Below, one piece after another: positions 15,438-28,800 of a stretch of 64,000 nucleotides of DNA. The stretch spans positions 6,550 to 70,549 of the forward strand of contig JADHZB010002010.1 in NCBI GenBank assembly GCA_015657535.1. The letters are read 5' to 3'. The stretch's first letter is position 1. Each line of letters opens with the position of its first letter. Origin of the DNA: Nephromyces sp. MM_2019. Lineage: Eukaryota; Apicomplexa; Aconoidasida; Nephromycida. The position numbers and the translations under genes are program-made. The notes beneath the pieces are model-generated. The model was not told the DNA's origin and did not search any database. It worked only from the letters and a program-made list of their open reading frames with translations.

Positions 15438-18400
15438 ATGGATATGCACCACTCAACCCAAAAACTAAACAACTTATCATTCCATAACATAAAGGTAGTT
15501 AGCTATATCTCTCTCTTAGAAATGTTGAAAAATATATTCTATTAAACCTTCGATTTCAGCTAAAAACCTAAATGTCAATATATATATATAATTTGCTAAA
15601 GCTTTATGTTAATATTTGTTCTTATTAAAAAATTTGATAACTAGATTTGAGAATCTTTACATTTTATTATTCATATAAAATACAATACAATAGAGTTAAA
15701 AAAATACTATGTACAAAAACTCTTATTTAAAGAAATGTAAAAGTAAAAGTTAGGAAAAATTTTGTGATTTATATTAATATTATTCCCGGCCTCAGTTACA
15801 GAAATGGGACATACTCAGTCCTTTGGAAGATTTTGACTTTGTTATCAGGGACAGATTTAATGACTGCTGCGTCGATGAAATTATTGAAAGCATCAGAAAT
15901 GATATGAAAGAAGTTGAGGAATTAATAAAATTTCACCATCTTACAGTCCCTGCGAAAGATATTCCTCGATCTGAATCGAGAGCTGAAAAGGAAAGGTATA
16001 CACAAGTGTTAGGGAACTTGATTTTGAGGGTTTATTTATATTAAGTAAAAGACTTTACTGAATTTTTTAAACTAATTGTAACTTTATAAATTTTATCTGT
16101 ACAAGTCTTAAAAACTAGCCGTTTGCTTGAGATTTAAGAAAAAATTTTAAAACAGTTATAAAAAGTCAATTAACTAATATGTATCAAGCAATTCATAATT
16201 TTCGTGGAATATTGTTATTTTTGAATGCAAGAATCAGGATTTTAATGAAATAGGAATGTTAGTTAGATGTTGATAATGAGAATTATTAGTAAAAGATAGA
16301 TTTTGTTCAATCCCTAGAAATAAAAAACTGCAATCAAGCGTTGCCTTATCTACAAATACATTTGATTCACAAAAAAATAATGAAGCTTTAAAAATGCTGG
16401 AAATATCTGAATTACTGTAAGATAATAGTATGTCTGAACATTAGCAGTAGTTACTAAACACTTTTTATGATTTGTTTCTATAAAAAATAAATGTAATCCT
16501 TTTCAATTTAACATTCCATCAGGGAATCAGGTTGTCTAAAACTCAAGTTTGTTAGGCTTTATATTCGAATTTTTATCCCCAAATCTGTTTTAAATCAAGG
16601 CTATATTGGGGAGTTTAATTTAAGCTCGAAGAAGGGGGAAACTTACAAAGCTCTTGAACATTCTGAGAACGATCAGTTCCTTGGGTCTAATTCTGGCTCA
16701 AGAGAAGGTCAATGGAGTTTTAACCAGTTTGAGGATATAAGTCCCTGTGCCAATCCAACAGTATTAATAGTGAATTCTAAAGACATAAACAAATTCTCTG
16801 ATTGTTCTTCACTTCAGGTATTAGTTTTTTTGTGAAAATTAAATCTATTAGTCTCAGCTCAGATGATATACTTTAAATTAAGCATACTTATTGTAGGATC
16901 TATGTCAAGTCAAATTCTATAGTTCAGAAAGGCTAAATTAGATAGCGAATTTACAAAATAGAATCTAAGTTATTTTTGGACAAAAATCTTACTTCTGCAA
17001 ATTACAACTAGGGTTTAATTAAATAATGTGATACTTTCTCATAAAGCTTCTTAACAATACATAATAGGGTAAAATTTATCAGCTCATTTAGCTAGTTTAA
17101 GTAACTGCTTTCGTATGTTATTCCTAACATTTGAATCAAGAGCAAGAAAAATATCATGGATTTGATTAAATTACGACATTTGGAGTAAGGGTGTAATCAT
17201 TTTTATAAATGAAAAATACAGTAAAGATTATAATAAAAATTGGCAGCTTGATCGAAAATACAAGCATTTGGAGAGAAAGGAGTTGCATGATGATTGAGGA
17301 CAGTGTCACATTGATGTCAAAAGGGTATGGGAGTATTATTGAGTCTCATTATTGTTTTGAATTTAAAAAAAAATTAACTTAGCTTTCAAGATAGCAACGA
17401 TCATAAAATCAGAACAAAGTCATTGGGTACCAAAATAAAAAAGCATTGCTTTAGCTTGCAAACAAACAGTTTCAAAAAGTTTTCAAGGGATATAAAGCGA
17501 GTTTGGAAAAACTCCTTGAGTCTGCTTTCCGTAGGTAAAATTACTTTTAAATGAGTTTTGAGCTCAATTGTAAATATTTAACTCAAATAAGATGTAATTT
17601 TTGGCTTAAGATTCTATTAGGAGAGTCTCACAACGATACATAAAATCGGAGAATAACTTTAGCCAAGATGCCTATAAGGTAGATATATCACAAAATACTA
17701 ATGAGACAGATAAAGTATTGAAATTACGTCTGGTTGATGCAATTACTGGAACCGAGAAAGATTTAGATGCAGTGCATAAAAACAGTGGCACTTTGAAATG
17801 CTCCATTTTAGACCAAACTATACTTGTTAGAAATAATAAGCTCAAAGTTACCTCGTATCACAGGAATCAAAAACAAGATATTCTGAATAGCCAAATGAAA
17901 TTGATTGGTAGATCGAGAATAAAAAGGAAAAGGAGAAGTAATTATTGCTCTAAAGTGCATTCATGTTTAAAAACAATAGTTATAAAAAGAAAAAACAAGC
18001 AAATAAAAACAGTTAACAAAAAAATCTTGTGTACACAAGATTATAAACTAAAACTCTCCTCGAAGCAAATCTTACTTATGCGAGTAGGTTAAGTGTATAT
18101 ATAATAAACAATGCTAGGCGAGATTCGAAATTCTACCACAGATGTTTAACTTAGGTGCAAATTTTTACGAAGTCATCATTTTAATCTCGATTACATTAGA
18201 TTTGATTATCTACTTAACATAGCAAACAAAAGTACATGACTCAATTACTTTCCAAATACATGAAGCTACTAGCTAGCTGGACTTTCAGATAAAGTCAGAC
18301 TTGCTGCTTTATTGTTTACACTCTCAAATTTACACATATTTACAAAATGAATAAAGTATCACTTGGCTATTTAATATTATAAAATAAGTAATTAAGATAG

Positions 18401-19354
18401 GAGCTAAACTATTCAATCTTACTATGTTCTTCAATTTTGCCTTGGCTTATTAGGCTTTGATCAAAGGGAAAATTGTTCGCCATCGATACAATAAGGATCT
18501 GAAAAACGCGAGATATCTCGAATATTTAGTACAAAATTTGAAAGAAATCGATGCGAATGAGTTTGACACCTACCGAACAAATGGATTACTAGAGATCCCT
18601 TTTGATTTTACAAACGAAAAGTTGGGTTTAATGGAACCTCACCAAGTCATTAAAGCGCTTGGTGAGTTTAAGAAAAATCAAGTTAAATTTCAAGATCAAG
18701 CAATAGAAAAATGGTATTAAAAATATCTGCTAGGTTTAGCTTGCAATTTTCCAGTATTTTTAAAAGTTTATGTGGTTCTTTTGCTACATTATATAAATAT
18801 ATAACATTAAAGAATCGCTATTAAAAACCTTATACCTCACTTAATTCAGTGATTGAATATTAAAATTCATGATAATTTTTATTAATACGATGAAATTTTT
18901 AGCTCTTGTCATAAGGCTGAGAAAACGTTTCACAAGGGAGAATCAATAATAAAACCTTACAAGTGCCTAAGAAGAGATTCCAATCTTACATCAGCGAAAG
19001 CTATGTTATCCAAGCAAAACCACAACATGCTTGTAAAACGGTAATTTCATAGATTAACTCTTTGATTTAAAAAATTCAATTAATGAAGCTTACTTGTTTC
19101 GTTTCTCCTTATCGATAAGAATGACTTTCCTTACTCAATTTACCAAATAAATATGATTATAAACTTTAATAAGATTTAACAAATCATTGAATGTGTGTAC
19201 TTTTAGCCACTATACCTGGGAAAGATTATATTATACTAGAAGAAATGTTGGATATAATAATAGGAGCTACATACAAACTTATGACAAAAGGTCTGAAATT
19301 GTATCCAATGCTCAGCAAATTATTGCTCTTTGGAAAAAGAGTAACAAATCCTAA
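15438..19354 (+). CDS. Hypothetical multi-exon protein, ~600 aa
   Basis: I do not recognise this protein. Proposed exons are 15438-15494, 15802-15995, 16318-16416, 16523-16817, a tentative 17247-17281, then 17383-17534, 17611-18083, 18454-18713, 18903-19040 and 19207-19354. Phases close throughout, but the 17247-17281 exon uses a weak donor, and the region 16818-17382 may hide a different exon. The N-terminal third is acidic and helical (DEIIESIRNDMKEVEELIKF). The middle becomes very basic (GRSRIKRKRRSNYCSKV near 17909-17956). The C-terminal 200 residues look folded: KNARYLEYLVQNLKEIDANE, then a stretch with spaced Cys/His, and KRHYTWERLYYTRRN. Overall charge suggests nucleic-acid or ribosome binding, but this is inference. 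It could also be two adjacent genes, splitting near 18083. Confidence 0.5.
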
Positions 19355-20069
19355 ATTGAGGTTTTCTTACAGCTAAATTAGTAAATAATTTACGAAGTTT
19401 AAATTTTATACTTGAAACGCATTTCCAAAAATATATTATTTACATCTATCTTTTATATCTAAAATTTGGGTAATTGCTATTTTGGATTTAATTTGATTTC
19501 AATTTTGAATTTAAGAAATTGTTTAGTAAAGTTTGAGGATATGCGTACTAGTAGAGCGTGTTCAGAATTAAGATGGGTTAAGAGAAGAAATTATTTGGTA
19601 TAAAATAATTTCTGAAGATGATGAGAGATTTACTGAACAGAGAGTAGAAACAGTTATGAATAGTTAGGTTAAACTCCGTATTGAGCAAAGCAATTCCAAA
19701 TATCTCCTAAGGCATGATAAAGTCATCCAAATTGAAAAAATAGTGCTCAATTGAATTTGTGCAAAAACGAATATTTCTTTCGATAATGACATTTGAAATT
19801 TCAGAAGTACAGACAGATAGGAGATATGTTTTACCTTGTAAAATTAGAGAAATTTAAACAATTTATATTGTAGCAAATGAGTGGATATAAATGAAAAATT
19901 TGATTGACTAAGAATAGGAGCTCAAGATTTTTAGGATTAGGTGGAGACATGATTGAAATATAGTGTCACAATTATGATGAGTAAAATTGCTTGCTTAAAA
20001 TTTGAAAAATTGAATTGATTTCAATCTAAACCTAATATGCTTATGAAATGATTAAAATTATTGTAGTAA
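19355..20069. other. Intergenic between convergent genes
   Basis: About 0.7 kb of A+T-rich spacer between two converging 3' ends. Nothing specific was seen. Confidence 0.55.
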
Positions 20070-20910
20070 TTATTCCTCGTCATGTTCATCAAAGTTAGAT
20101 ATAATTGGAACGTCATCGTCTTCCTTTTGCATACTTTTCTTCCATGCTTCCATATTTTTCATCTTAAATTCTTCAGGCATGTTTTGCATAAGCATGTTTA
20201 GTTTATCGCTATCAAATTTCATTCCATGGGATGCTAAATCATCTAATAATTCTGTAACGTTATCCATGGACTTTTCAGAATAGCTGCCCGAAATCATATA
20301 GGTGTTTGATTGGGGAGAAGCTTGGATTTTTGGTTTGTTAAATGACATATAGGTGTCATCATCCTTGACCATGCGTACTTCTTCAATATCGGTAAGGTTT
20401 GAAGCTCCGTTTCTTTTCATTAATTGTTGAACTTTACGGTCGTCTCCAACTGAAGGTTTTGTTACCTGTATTGATTAAAAAAAATAATTTTTGATATTTG
20501 GGTCCAAATAACTTTTAAGCAAGGGTGAATCATGAGATACCCCGATTACGATAACTTGGCCTATATGAACTCTTTCAAATGCTATATGGGGATTTGGATG
20601 TAAGTTATTATAGATATATATGTATATCTATGTAATTTGGCAGGAAAAGAATATGAAAGTGCTTCCTAGGAGTCAATGTTAGCAAGTTTTAATATTGTAG
20701 ATATAAAGATAAGGACTGCAGATAAAAGAAAGAACTCGATGCTGCTATGTAATTCGTTAGTACAAAAAGAGTTGGGGCTCTTTTAATCTTAGAGTGTTAT
20801 TATCTATTCACCTTCTTTGGTTTTCTTCTTCCACCAATTTGCATGCTGCCACCTTCAAATTTTTCCTTCATTCTTTCTCGAGCGGCGAGAATATCTGCAG
20901 GAATTTCCAT
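20070..20910 (-). CDS. Nascent polypeptide-associated complex subunit beta (BTF3-like)
   Basis: Two exons, 20812-20910 and 20070-20465, give about 164 residues. The N-terminus MEIPADILAARERMKEKFEG leads into the ribosome-binding basic motif GGRRKPKK. The NAC domain follows: DDRKVQQLMKRNGASNLTDI, EVRMVKDDDTYMSFNKPKIQ and ASPQSNTYMISGS, matching the beta subunit family. The tail is acidic and ends FDEHDEE. With NAC alpha it would bind at the ribosome exit tunnel and shield nascent chains from mistargeting. The start is the first ATG after an AACATGG-like context. The large intron (20466-20811) splits the basic motif from the NAC fold. Confidence 0.93.
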
Positions 20911-23723
20911 GTTGCGTAGAGGTTTGTTTCTATAGTATAACCTATTAAGTAAGATTTTTAGGTAGGATAGGAATAACTTTTAAAATAATTAAATATGATG
21001 TTGTCCTTTGTATAATAGCAAAGAATAATTTGAAATTTATGCTCGAGTTTACATGGGAAGAGTTAATATTTTTGAAAACAAAGGCAAGAAATGAGGTATT
21101 TATTCACCATGAATCGAAACTTTGTTTAATCTATATCCTTAGGCTTGCTTAAGGAAGAAAGTTAAATTAAACAACAAAGTATCTATACCAAGTGTCAAAA
21201 ATGATATAACAAATAAGCTAGTTACCTTTCTATAAAGAAAAAAGTTAATCAGCCAAACAGAAAAAGAAGAGATGAGGCTAGTGTGCCTATGTTTAAGTTT
21301 ATATAGTATTAAAGCTTTAATTAACCTTGAGTTTTTTAAAGCTGTTAGCATAAGGCGCGAATGGGGGATCTCTTCACATAGTTTCAATTGTGTACAGGTA
21401 AAATAACACAATGTTGAATATGATAGGAAAAATTAATTTAAGTCAATTCCTAGATAATAAATTAACTTTGTGTTGATAAGTTTCAATAAGATAACTAAGC
21501 TTCAACGCGCAGCCTTGAATATCTGAAAATGAACCTTTGATACTTTAAAATTATCTGCTTACTTGGCTATGCGCAAGCTTGGCCTTAGCAATTTGAAATA
21601 ATTTATTTAGGCTTTAAGTTACGTCGTTTTTACTTCAATTAATGATAAATTGATCATATAAATTTTTCGCTTGGTCCTATAATACAACTTCAGGACATAT
21701 GCTTGCAATAAACTGTTTTGAAGAGGTTTCTTTTTAGCAACTGTCTTTGAGGCTACTATAAATTATTATTATTTGTCAAAGCTTTAATTGCACCAACAGA
21801 GATAAACTAAAATTGTCTTTTAAAAGTTACTTATAATTAAGTAGTCCTGTTTAGTATGAAATTGTTGCTTGTTGAGCAATAATTTTATTCCAATGGTCAC
21901 TAACAATTGGGTTCATTTGCATGCCTTAAATACCAATATTCACTTAATCCAACACACGTATATGCTTTATTGAGATATAGAATAAAGTCAATCTATTCAC
22001 TTGTTAAAAATAGACAATAAGAATGGAATTATTTTAATTTCCAAAGACGTCAATACCCTGTTTGATAAGAGTAATATTAGATAGATTAAACGTCTTAAGA
22101 ACTACTTAAGGCTTAGAATTTTAGTTCTTATTATTTGTTTTCTATTATCTTAGAACATCAATTGCTACCTACTTCGTTTTTCTGGTGTTTTATACCCACC
22201 TTTTTACAATCTTTTGAATATAATTTGATTTTAAAATACAAGATTGTTAAGCCTAAGACACTCAGACAATCTATTTTGTAAAATTAAGAATTCATATTTA
22301 GTTTTTAATTACCCAGTGTTTATTTTTTTTTATTCACAAAACTAAAGCAGGGTGAATCTTAATTGGCTAGCTTAGAGTCTTTTACTATCCTTTTAGCGAC
22401 TAGTTTTAATAAGAGAGAAGCCGGATTAAATCATTTAGAATGAAAAGAATATAATCGTAACTTAATCTTTTTAAAAATGTAAAACTATAAGTTATTATAA
22501 ATACAGATTGTGTATAGCTCTCTGTTGGAGTTTTAATAAATAAACTTTTAGATGTTTCAAGATGGTGAATTAAATAGAGTTTCCATATTTATTTATCTTT
22601 GTAGCTTAGATTGTGATAACCATCCTAAATCACTATTAACCAAAAGAGATGTCACAATGATTGAAGACCACTTGTTTGTTACTTACTGGCTGGTTGTTTT
22701 AATTTTTCTAACACTTTGGGAAGCTTTACAAGATTGTCCAAATCCACATTGACTTAGCTCAAACCTTTTAAAATTTTTTAACTTGATCCACAAAGTATTA
22801 TTAAGAACAAGGAGTTTATGGATTTGAAACACTTTTACAACTATTGAAAGCTACAAAGCAAAAAATCAAAATTGATGCATATGAAAAGTATCCGAAAATT
22901 GATTGGCTCTTCAAGCTGAAAAAAACAACCATAATTTTAAAAAACATAATGCTAATTCTAATTAATTAGTTAGTTAATTTATTGAGTAGCACTGCTAACT
23001 GAATATGGAATAAAATGTGGTCAACCTAAATGGGAACTAAAATGTATTAATAAAACCCGATAATTTATATGCAACTTTGCAAAATTCGAAAGTACTCTAA
23101 TCTTAACAAACACATGGTTATTACTTCTTAGATTATCTTTTATTAATATATCTCAGGTATTAGTTTTTTTTGTAAAACTAAAAAGTCATATAAAAAGCTT
23201 GCCTTTTAAGGGCAGCTTTCCAATTAGGTGTGTCTATTATTTCGGCACTTTGAAGTGTTAGCTAGCATTAATTGAACAGCTCTATCTAGTATTAAAGCTG
23301 CCGAGAGGAAAAGTGTTAGCTCGGCCAAATTAGACAAGCAAACTCAAAGCCAAATACATTCTTGCATCTAATTGTTCATAGCGTTGCACTTAACTTCCCA
23401 TGCCCCCAAAACTCGATTTGCTGGATACCATAAGGGTCACAACGGTATAAAGTATAATTTTGGCACATAGCAACTATCTAGTCTATATAGAATAATACAA
23501 CCACTCTCACAAACGCAATTGATGATTTTCTCTCAATTGAGTTAGTCTCAGGACACTATGTAAATAACTTATCATATTTAACCCTTATTTGACCTTGCCA
23601 ACTGTAAAGATATCATCACTTATTATTAACATATGATATATATTTTTTTATTTACCTTACCATTTAATAAACTACTATCGCCATCATAATATATTGATTG
23701 TTAGGCACATGTAAAACCACACA
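20911..23723. other. Intergenic between divergent genes, no gene seen
   Basis: A 2.8-kb A+T-rich spacer that must contain the promoters of the NAC beta and KH-protein genes. Two ORFs of 66 and 90 codons (22552-22752 plus, 21139-21411 minus) lack splice partners or recognisable motifs and are probably chance. Confidence 0.55.
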
Positions 23724-25292
23724 ATGAGCAGCTCTGCCAGCTTTCCGAACCCACAACCCAAAGCATCTCAAGAGATGCAACACCTTCAACAACTTTTTGC
23801 AACCAGCTTAAATAAAGACTCGGGTTCTATATCATACAACAATTCATCGATTACTCAGAGAAGTAATAAAACAATAAACATACAGCCTCCAATTCAAAAC
23901 AATTATCTCAATTCAACTCTTAACAATGCGTCAAAACCTTACATGAACATGAACCACGAAAACAACCAATTTCAAATTCAGGATGTAGTTGAATCTTCAT
24001 CCTTTCCCGGCACTAACTCAGGCTCAAATCAACAGGATCAACCACCTCTTTCACTTGAGATATCTGACCTCAAAGAATTTTTAATGGAAGCACCAGGTCT
24101 TAATCAAGCTCCTAACTACTCTGATAATAGCTATAACCGCAGTACAAGCACACAAGAAAACATAAGGCTACTCATTTATCTTGAGCAACCACTTAATAAT
24201 TACATTTTTAACAAAAATGATTTAGTTTACATTTTTAATAATTTCTCTCAACACATATCCATCACAATATTTAACGAAAGACCTGCTGCAGAGGTAATTT
24301 TTACAAGCCGATCCGCTGCAAATGATGCTATAAAGGAACTTGACAAAATCCACCTTGGTCAAATTGGCTTGCTTCGCTGTGTTATTTTAAACAATAATCA
24401 GGCAGCACAGTCCCTAGTGCAGGCGCACCTAACAGATAGGCAGCATACAAGTTATTCCATGGATAATCAAGGTAAGTTTAATGAGCAAACCATGAATGAG
24501 GAATATCGAGTTTCACATCCTGATGAAATAAAGCCTGGAGTTGAACAAAAATCTCAGTTGCATAAAAAACATTCCGACGTACCTCCACAACCACTCAAAA
24601 AAATTGGGTGGCTAGAACTTATAGATGTTTTTTCTTTTGAGCCACATTTTGATATAACAGAACAAATTTTAGGTACCGATAAAGATAATATGAACTATAT
24701 ACTCAAACAAACGAATGAAAAAATAGGTCTCAATATACAAGGCAAGCCAGTGGACTCTGCTCCATTTGAAGAACGCCTACATCTAGTTATATTTTCTAGC
24801 GATTTAGAAGCTTATTACAAAGCCATTCGATTAGTTGAAGAGCTCTTGATGCTCATAATGGACGAATTAAGGAAATTTGCCAAGAAAAACAACTCAACCC
24901 TCCCACAATCAGCGGGATTTTGTAGACATGAATACGAAGAAGATTCTGAGGGTCGTCACTATTTAGGAGTGATTTTTGACTCCCGCATTTCTGAAAATCA
25001 TACAGCACCAGCGAACAATCCTTATCAAGCATCCTCAAGGAGATCTCATTCGCCTCAATATAGAAGGCAAGGTGCTTCAGATTCACGAAGAGAACGGGAT
25101 AGAAGGCATGAAAATTATGGAAACAGTTCTAGTAATACCAATGTTAAGCCTCTAACTACTCGGAACAATTCGCCCTATGGGAGATCTTCACCACAAAGGA
25201 TTGGTGGACATGTGGGTGGCAGTAAAAGGGCTAATGACTCCACACAGCAAATGAGGTTTAATTACAATCGTGGAGCTGCTGGTATGCACTAG
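23724..25292 (+). CDS. KH-domain RNA-binding protein, possible RRM-like fold
   Basis: One uninterrupted reading frame of 522 codons, with no intron, unlike its neighbours. Residues 1-140 are low-complexity Gln/Asn/Ser. Residues about 148-225 (RLLIYLEQPL to RCVILNNNQ) have the alternating strands and a PAAEVIFTSRSAANDAIKEL segment expected of an RRM-like fold. Residues about 290-395 look like a KH domain of the KHDC4/BLOM7 type: EQILGTDKDNMNYILKQTNE, KIGLNIQGK, LHLVIFSSDLEAYYKAIRLV. The C-terminus is Arg/Ser-rich with RSHSPQYRRQ and SRRERDRR repeats, as in splicing or mRNP proteins. The GXXG loop is replaced by GTDKDN, which may weaken RNA contact. Likely a nuclear RNA-processing factor; exact role unknown. 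Confidence 0.7.
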   Translation: MSSSASFPNPQPKASQEMQHLQQLFATSLNKDSGSISYNNSSITQRSNKTINIQPPIQNNYLNSTLNNASKPYMNMNHENNQFQIQDVVESSSFPGTNSGSNQQDQPPLSLEISDLKEFLMEAPGLNQAPNYSDNSYNRSTSTQENIRLLIYLEQPLNNYIFNKNDLVYIFNNFSQHISITIFNERPAAEVIFTSRSAANDAIKELDKIHLGQIGLLRCVILNNNQAAQSLVQAHLTDRQHTSYSMDNQGKFNEQTMNEEYRVSHPDEIKPGVEQKSQLHKKHSDVPPQPLKKIGWLELIDVFSFEPHFDITEQILGTDKDNMNYILKQTNEKIGLNIQGKPVDSAPFEERLHLVIFSSDLEAYYKAIRLVEELLMLIMDELRKFAKKNNSTLPQSAGFCRHEYEEDSEGRHYLGVIFDSRISENHTAPANNPYQASSRRSHSPQYRRQGASDSRRERDRRHENYGNSSSNTNVKPLTTRNNSPYGRSSPQRIGGHVGGSKRANDSTQQMRFNYNRGAAGMH

Positions 25293-25831
25293 TGGCACAT
25301 ATTGAAAGATCTGACTATCTCGATATTTTACAATGTCTTTTTGTGAAAATTAATTTAATTTTTATAAATTCCATTTTTTTTCTGTTTTCCAAATCTAAAG
25401 CTTATAAAACTTTTTATAGATAGAATTTTCTTTAGAAGAAAAAGCATTGAAAGCTAACAATAGATATATAGTATAAGTTTCAGACTAATTAATGAGTCAC
25501 TTAATAATCGTGAGGACACTAAAATATATTTAATTAATAACATTTACTGAATTCTTTGTAGACATAAAGTTTGAGATGTTTTCGTATCTCTAACAAATCT
25601 AATTCTTTTGTTACATCCTTTAGTTTTAATTTCATGACATCTAAAAAATCAAATTAATCTATCATGATTTAACAATGTATAAGACAACTAGTGTATTATG
25701 AGTTAATAATGTGTAAGAAAACTTACTCTCTAGTTTATAACAACCTTAGGTCAATTAAGTAACTTGTTATTAGAAATAGGTAAAATTAATTTTCATATAT
25801 CTGGTTTGATGTTTTAGGAAAAAATGCTAAA
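25293..25831. other. Intergenic between convergent genes
   Basis: A 0.5-kb A+T-rich spacer joining two converging 3' ends. No terminator or repeat could be recognised. Confidence 0.55.
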
Positions 25832-28800
25832 TTATTTAAGTTGTTTTAAAGATATAAGTGTATTGAGTGAGTTTTCAGCGAAAATAAGACCTGCTGTAGT
25901 ATTACCTTCAGTAGCAGTTTGCATTATATGAGTGGTAGATGGTGCTAAATTTTTTAGTGAGATCCAATTCTGTAAACTACATCTTATTAGCATCTCAAGC
26001 CCTGGTGGTGGCATACTCTCTTCAAATCGTAATAATGTTCTACGAATGAGATGAAATGAGATAGTTAATGGAAGTAATTTGTAAACTGAATAATCCTCGA
26101 ATAAATTAGGTGAAGTTTCATTTTGGTAAGATTTGTTGGTTAAGGTATCAACAATTTTAGCCTATAAAGCGAAAATAAATTAAGTAATATTAACAAATTT
26201 GATTGAATCAGTTTGAAGAGAAATTACCTGAAAGTCTCGAGCGGAGGTGTTTTGTCTAATTTCAAACCTCAGGGAAGACAGGATTAGTAAAAAAATTGTG
26301 TCCCAAATGTGATCTTCACGCTTTAAAGAATTCTTAATATTAGAATTATTCAAATTATATGCTAATTGACATGCTAATTCAAATGATTCTAAAACATCCA
26401 TACACCACGCTGGTAAGTAATCAATATCACATAAATCAATTAAAGATATGATGGGAGTTTTTGTGGAGAGGTTTGATGGAGCCTGTGTTAATGTGTGTAG
26501 ATTTGAAATCTTTTCATTAGGTCTATAAGTGTAAATTGAAAATGTAGCTGTTAAGAATTTATTTTCATCCTGGTGCCCATTGAAATTAGTTATCATGTGG
26601 AATTTTTGGGATAGGTTTGAAATTAGTTCTGAATGTGAATTAGAGCTAGAAATTGATTGGCTCAAGAAAATAATACTTTGCCATAATAATAGCTCAAGAG
26701 GTCTATCTCGAAACTCAGTTAAGTGTGTTTCCTCCATTGGAAGAGGTGTTAGTTTATTGTTTATACTTGGGAAGCGGTCTAGAGGGAGCTTAGATATAAA
26801 TTTTATAAGTAAATCAAAGGTTTGAAAAAATCCGAAAGAATCTGATATCTTTCTATGGAAACTTAATTGTTGAGAAAAGACTAGTATATAGTTTGAAATA
26901 TGGCTAATGGGAGTATTAAGGGACGTGCTAATATTATAAAGCTGCTCTCGTGTCTTTGGGCAATTACAATCAATGGACGTTAAGTTACTACTCTTGTAAA
27001 AAATTGATTCAATATATTTGTGAAATGGTATACTCTGGTTTAGAGGGTTTGGTCTATTTTCAAGATAATTATATTTTACAATACGAGACAATATTTCATT
27101 TTTGAAGACATAAGTCGATGTGAGATTGCTTCGGTGTGTGTAGAATGTTATATCTAGGCTTCTTAATTGAGTGGGTTGATATATGAGTGAATTAAGGTAT
27201 CCAAGAAATGTTGTACAGTCACTTAAATGAGTATATATGAATTTGTTTTGAGATGTACAATAATTAATTAAACCAAATATATAATTGTTGAACAATAATA
27301 AGGACTTGAACGTTATGAATATATGTTTATCTCTTTCTTCATAGAACATAGAACTCAATCCAATCTGCCCAATTGAGATCTTGAATTTTTTCTTAAAACT
27401 GTTGCTTTTTTGTACCGTGGAAGGTGCTGAAAATAATGAAAATACAGATGGGGCGATTTATAAGTATAAGTATATGTGTGTTATGCTGTTTATCTCAATT
27501 ACAAAGTATATAAACAATTCCGAACGGCTATCAATATCTTACCTTTTAGCCAAGTTGATATGTTATGGGGTAAAATAAAGGGGAAAAAGTAATGAACCAT
27601 GTGATCATATTCTTTCTGTGGGAGTTTTATTTCCTCATCATCTCCTGATTCCTCACATATTAAAAGGTATTTCCTGAACCACATGTGTAGGGGGATTATA
27701 TCGTCAATGTTGAAATCCATGGGAAAACTAAAGATAAGATGGTGAATTAGGATCTAGAGGAATATCTATGATGGTAGACGTAAATTTGGTGTTGTAAACA
27801 CTTAGGGTAAATAAGTTATATATATGTTCTAACCTGTGTGGGATCTTTATGGGAATTAAAATAGAAGGAAATAATGCTTCCAAGTAACTCTCAAGGTATC
27901 CACAAACTCGAGCCCAGTGCTTAAGATTAGCAAGAAGAAATATCTTGGAGATTTGACTATAGATTAGTTGTTTGTGTTCACTGTGTTGAAGAAAAGCTAT
28001 GTCTGAGAATGTATAGAATTGATGGCAGAATTCTAAAGCATTTTTCTCAGTCCAAGAAAATTTTAAATAATCCGAAATCATAACTAAAGTCTTGTGTGAC
28101 CTTAATACATTTAATTCAGTTTCTTCATGGGTGACAAACGAATGTGTAGTGGGTTTATTGTATCCCAAAGAAGTTGGTTTGGAGGGTGTGGCATCTGTGG
28201 GTTCTTTGCTTAGGGGATAACAGTCTGGCTCAGCATCCTTTTGAGGGGTAAATTGTTTGTTAAATGGTATAGTGTACAATTTCAGATTGTTTTGAAAGTC
28301 AGGTGTATCGAAATTTCCTTCAATATCTCTTGTTTCAGGCAACCTTGTCACAGAGGGTTTATAGATTGTTGATTGGTGACCTAATCGTGTTGGAGAGATC
28401 ACAGAAACATCATTCAAGGGTGATTGTGTGTCAATATAGTATCCCAGGTGTGCAAGTGAGTTCAAATTGAGTCTCGTATTATTTTCTATGTATCTGGATT
28501 TATAATGAGATGCAAAGACCTCAGAAAGATATTCAAATATGCCAGATATATTAACTTCACAAAATATACTCTCTCTTGGGTGGTAAAGGTCAAATAGGTA
28601 ATTCCAATCTAGTAAATGATGTAATGATGATTGATTTCTTTTGAAGTTTGTTAGTAATATAAGGTGTTCAAATAATAGAGTGGAGGATATAACTCTTGTC
28701 ACTATTGATCGTTGTTTGACCTAAAGTTTGTATCAAATTGTAAATTAGATAACTCTAGGAAATGAATAAAAGGATATAAAATAATTCAAGATAGTATGAT

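Noticed and set aside
21139..21411. 90-codon minus-strand ORF
   Set aside because: Opens at TTG rather than ATG and shows no motif; hydrophobic composition expected from A+T-rich sequence.
22552..22752. 66-codon plus-strand ORF
   Set aside because: Isolated, no splice support, no recognisable family.
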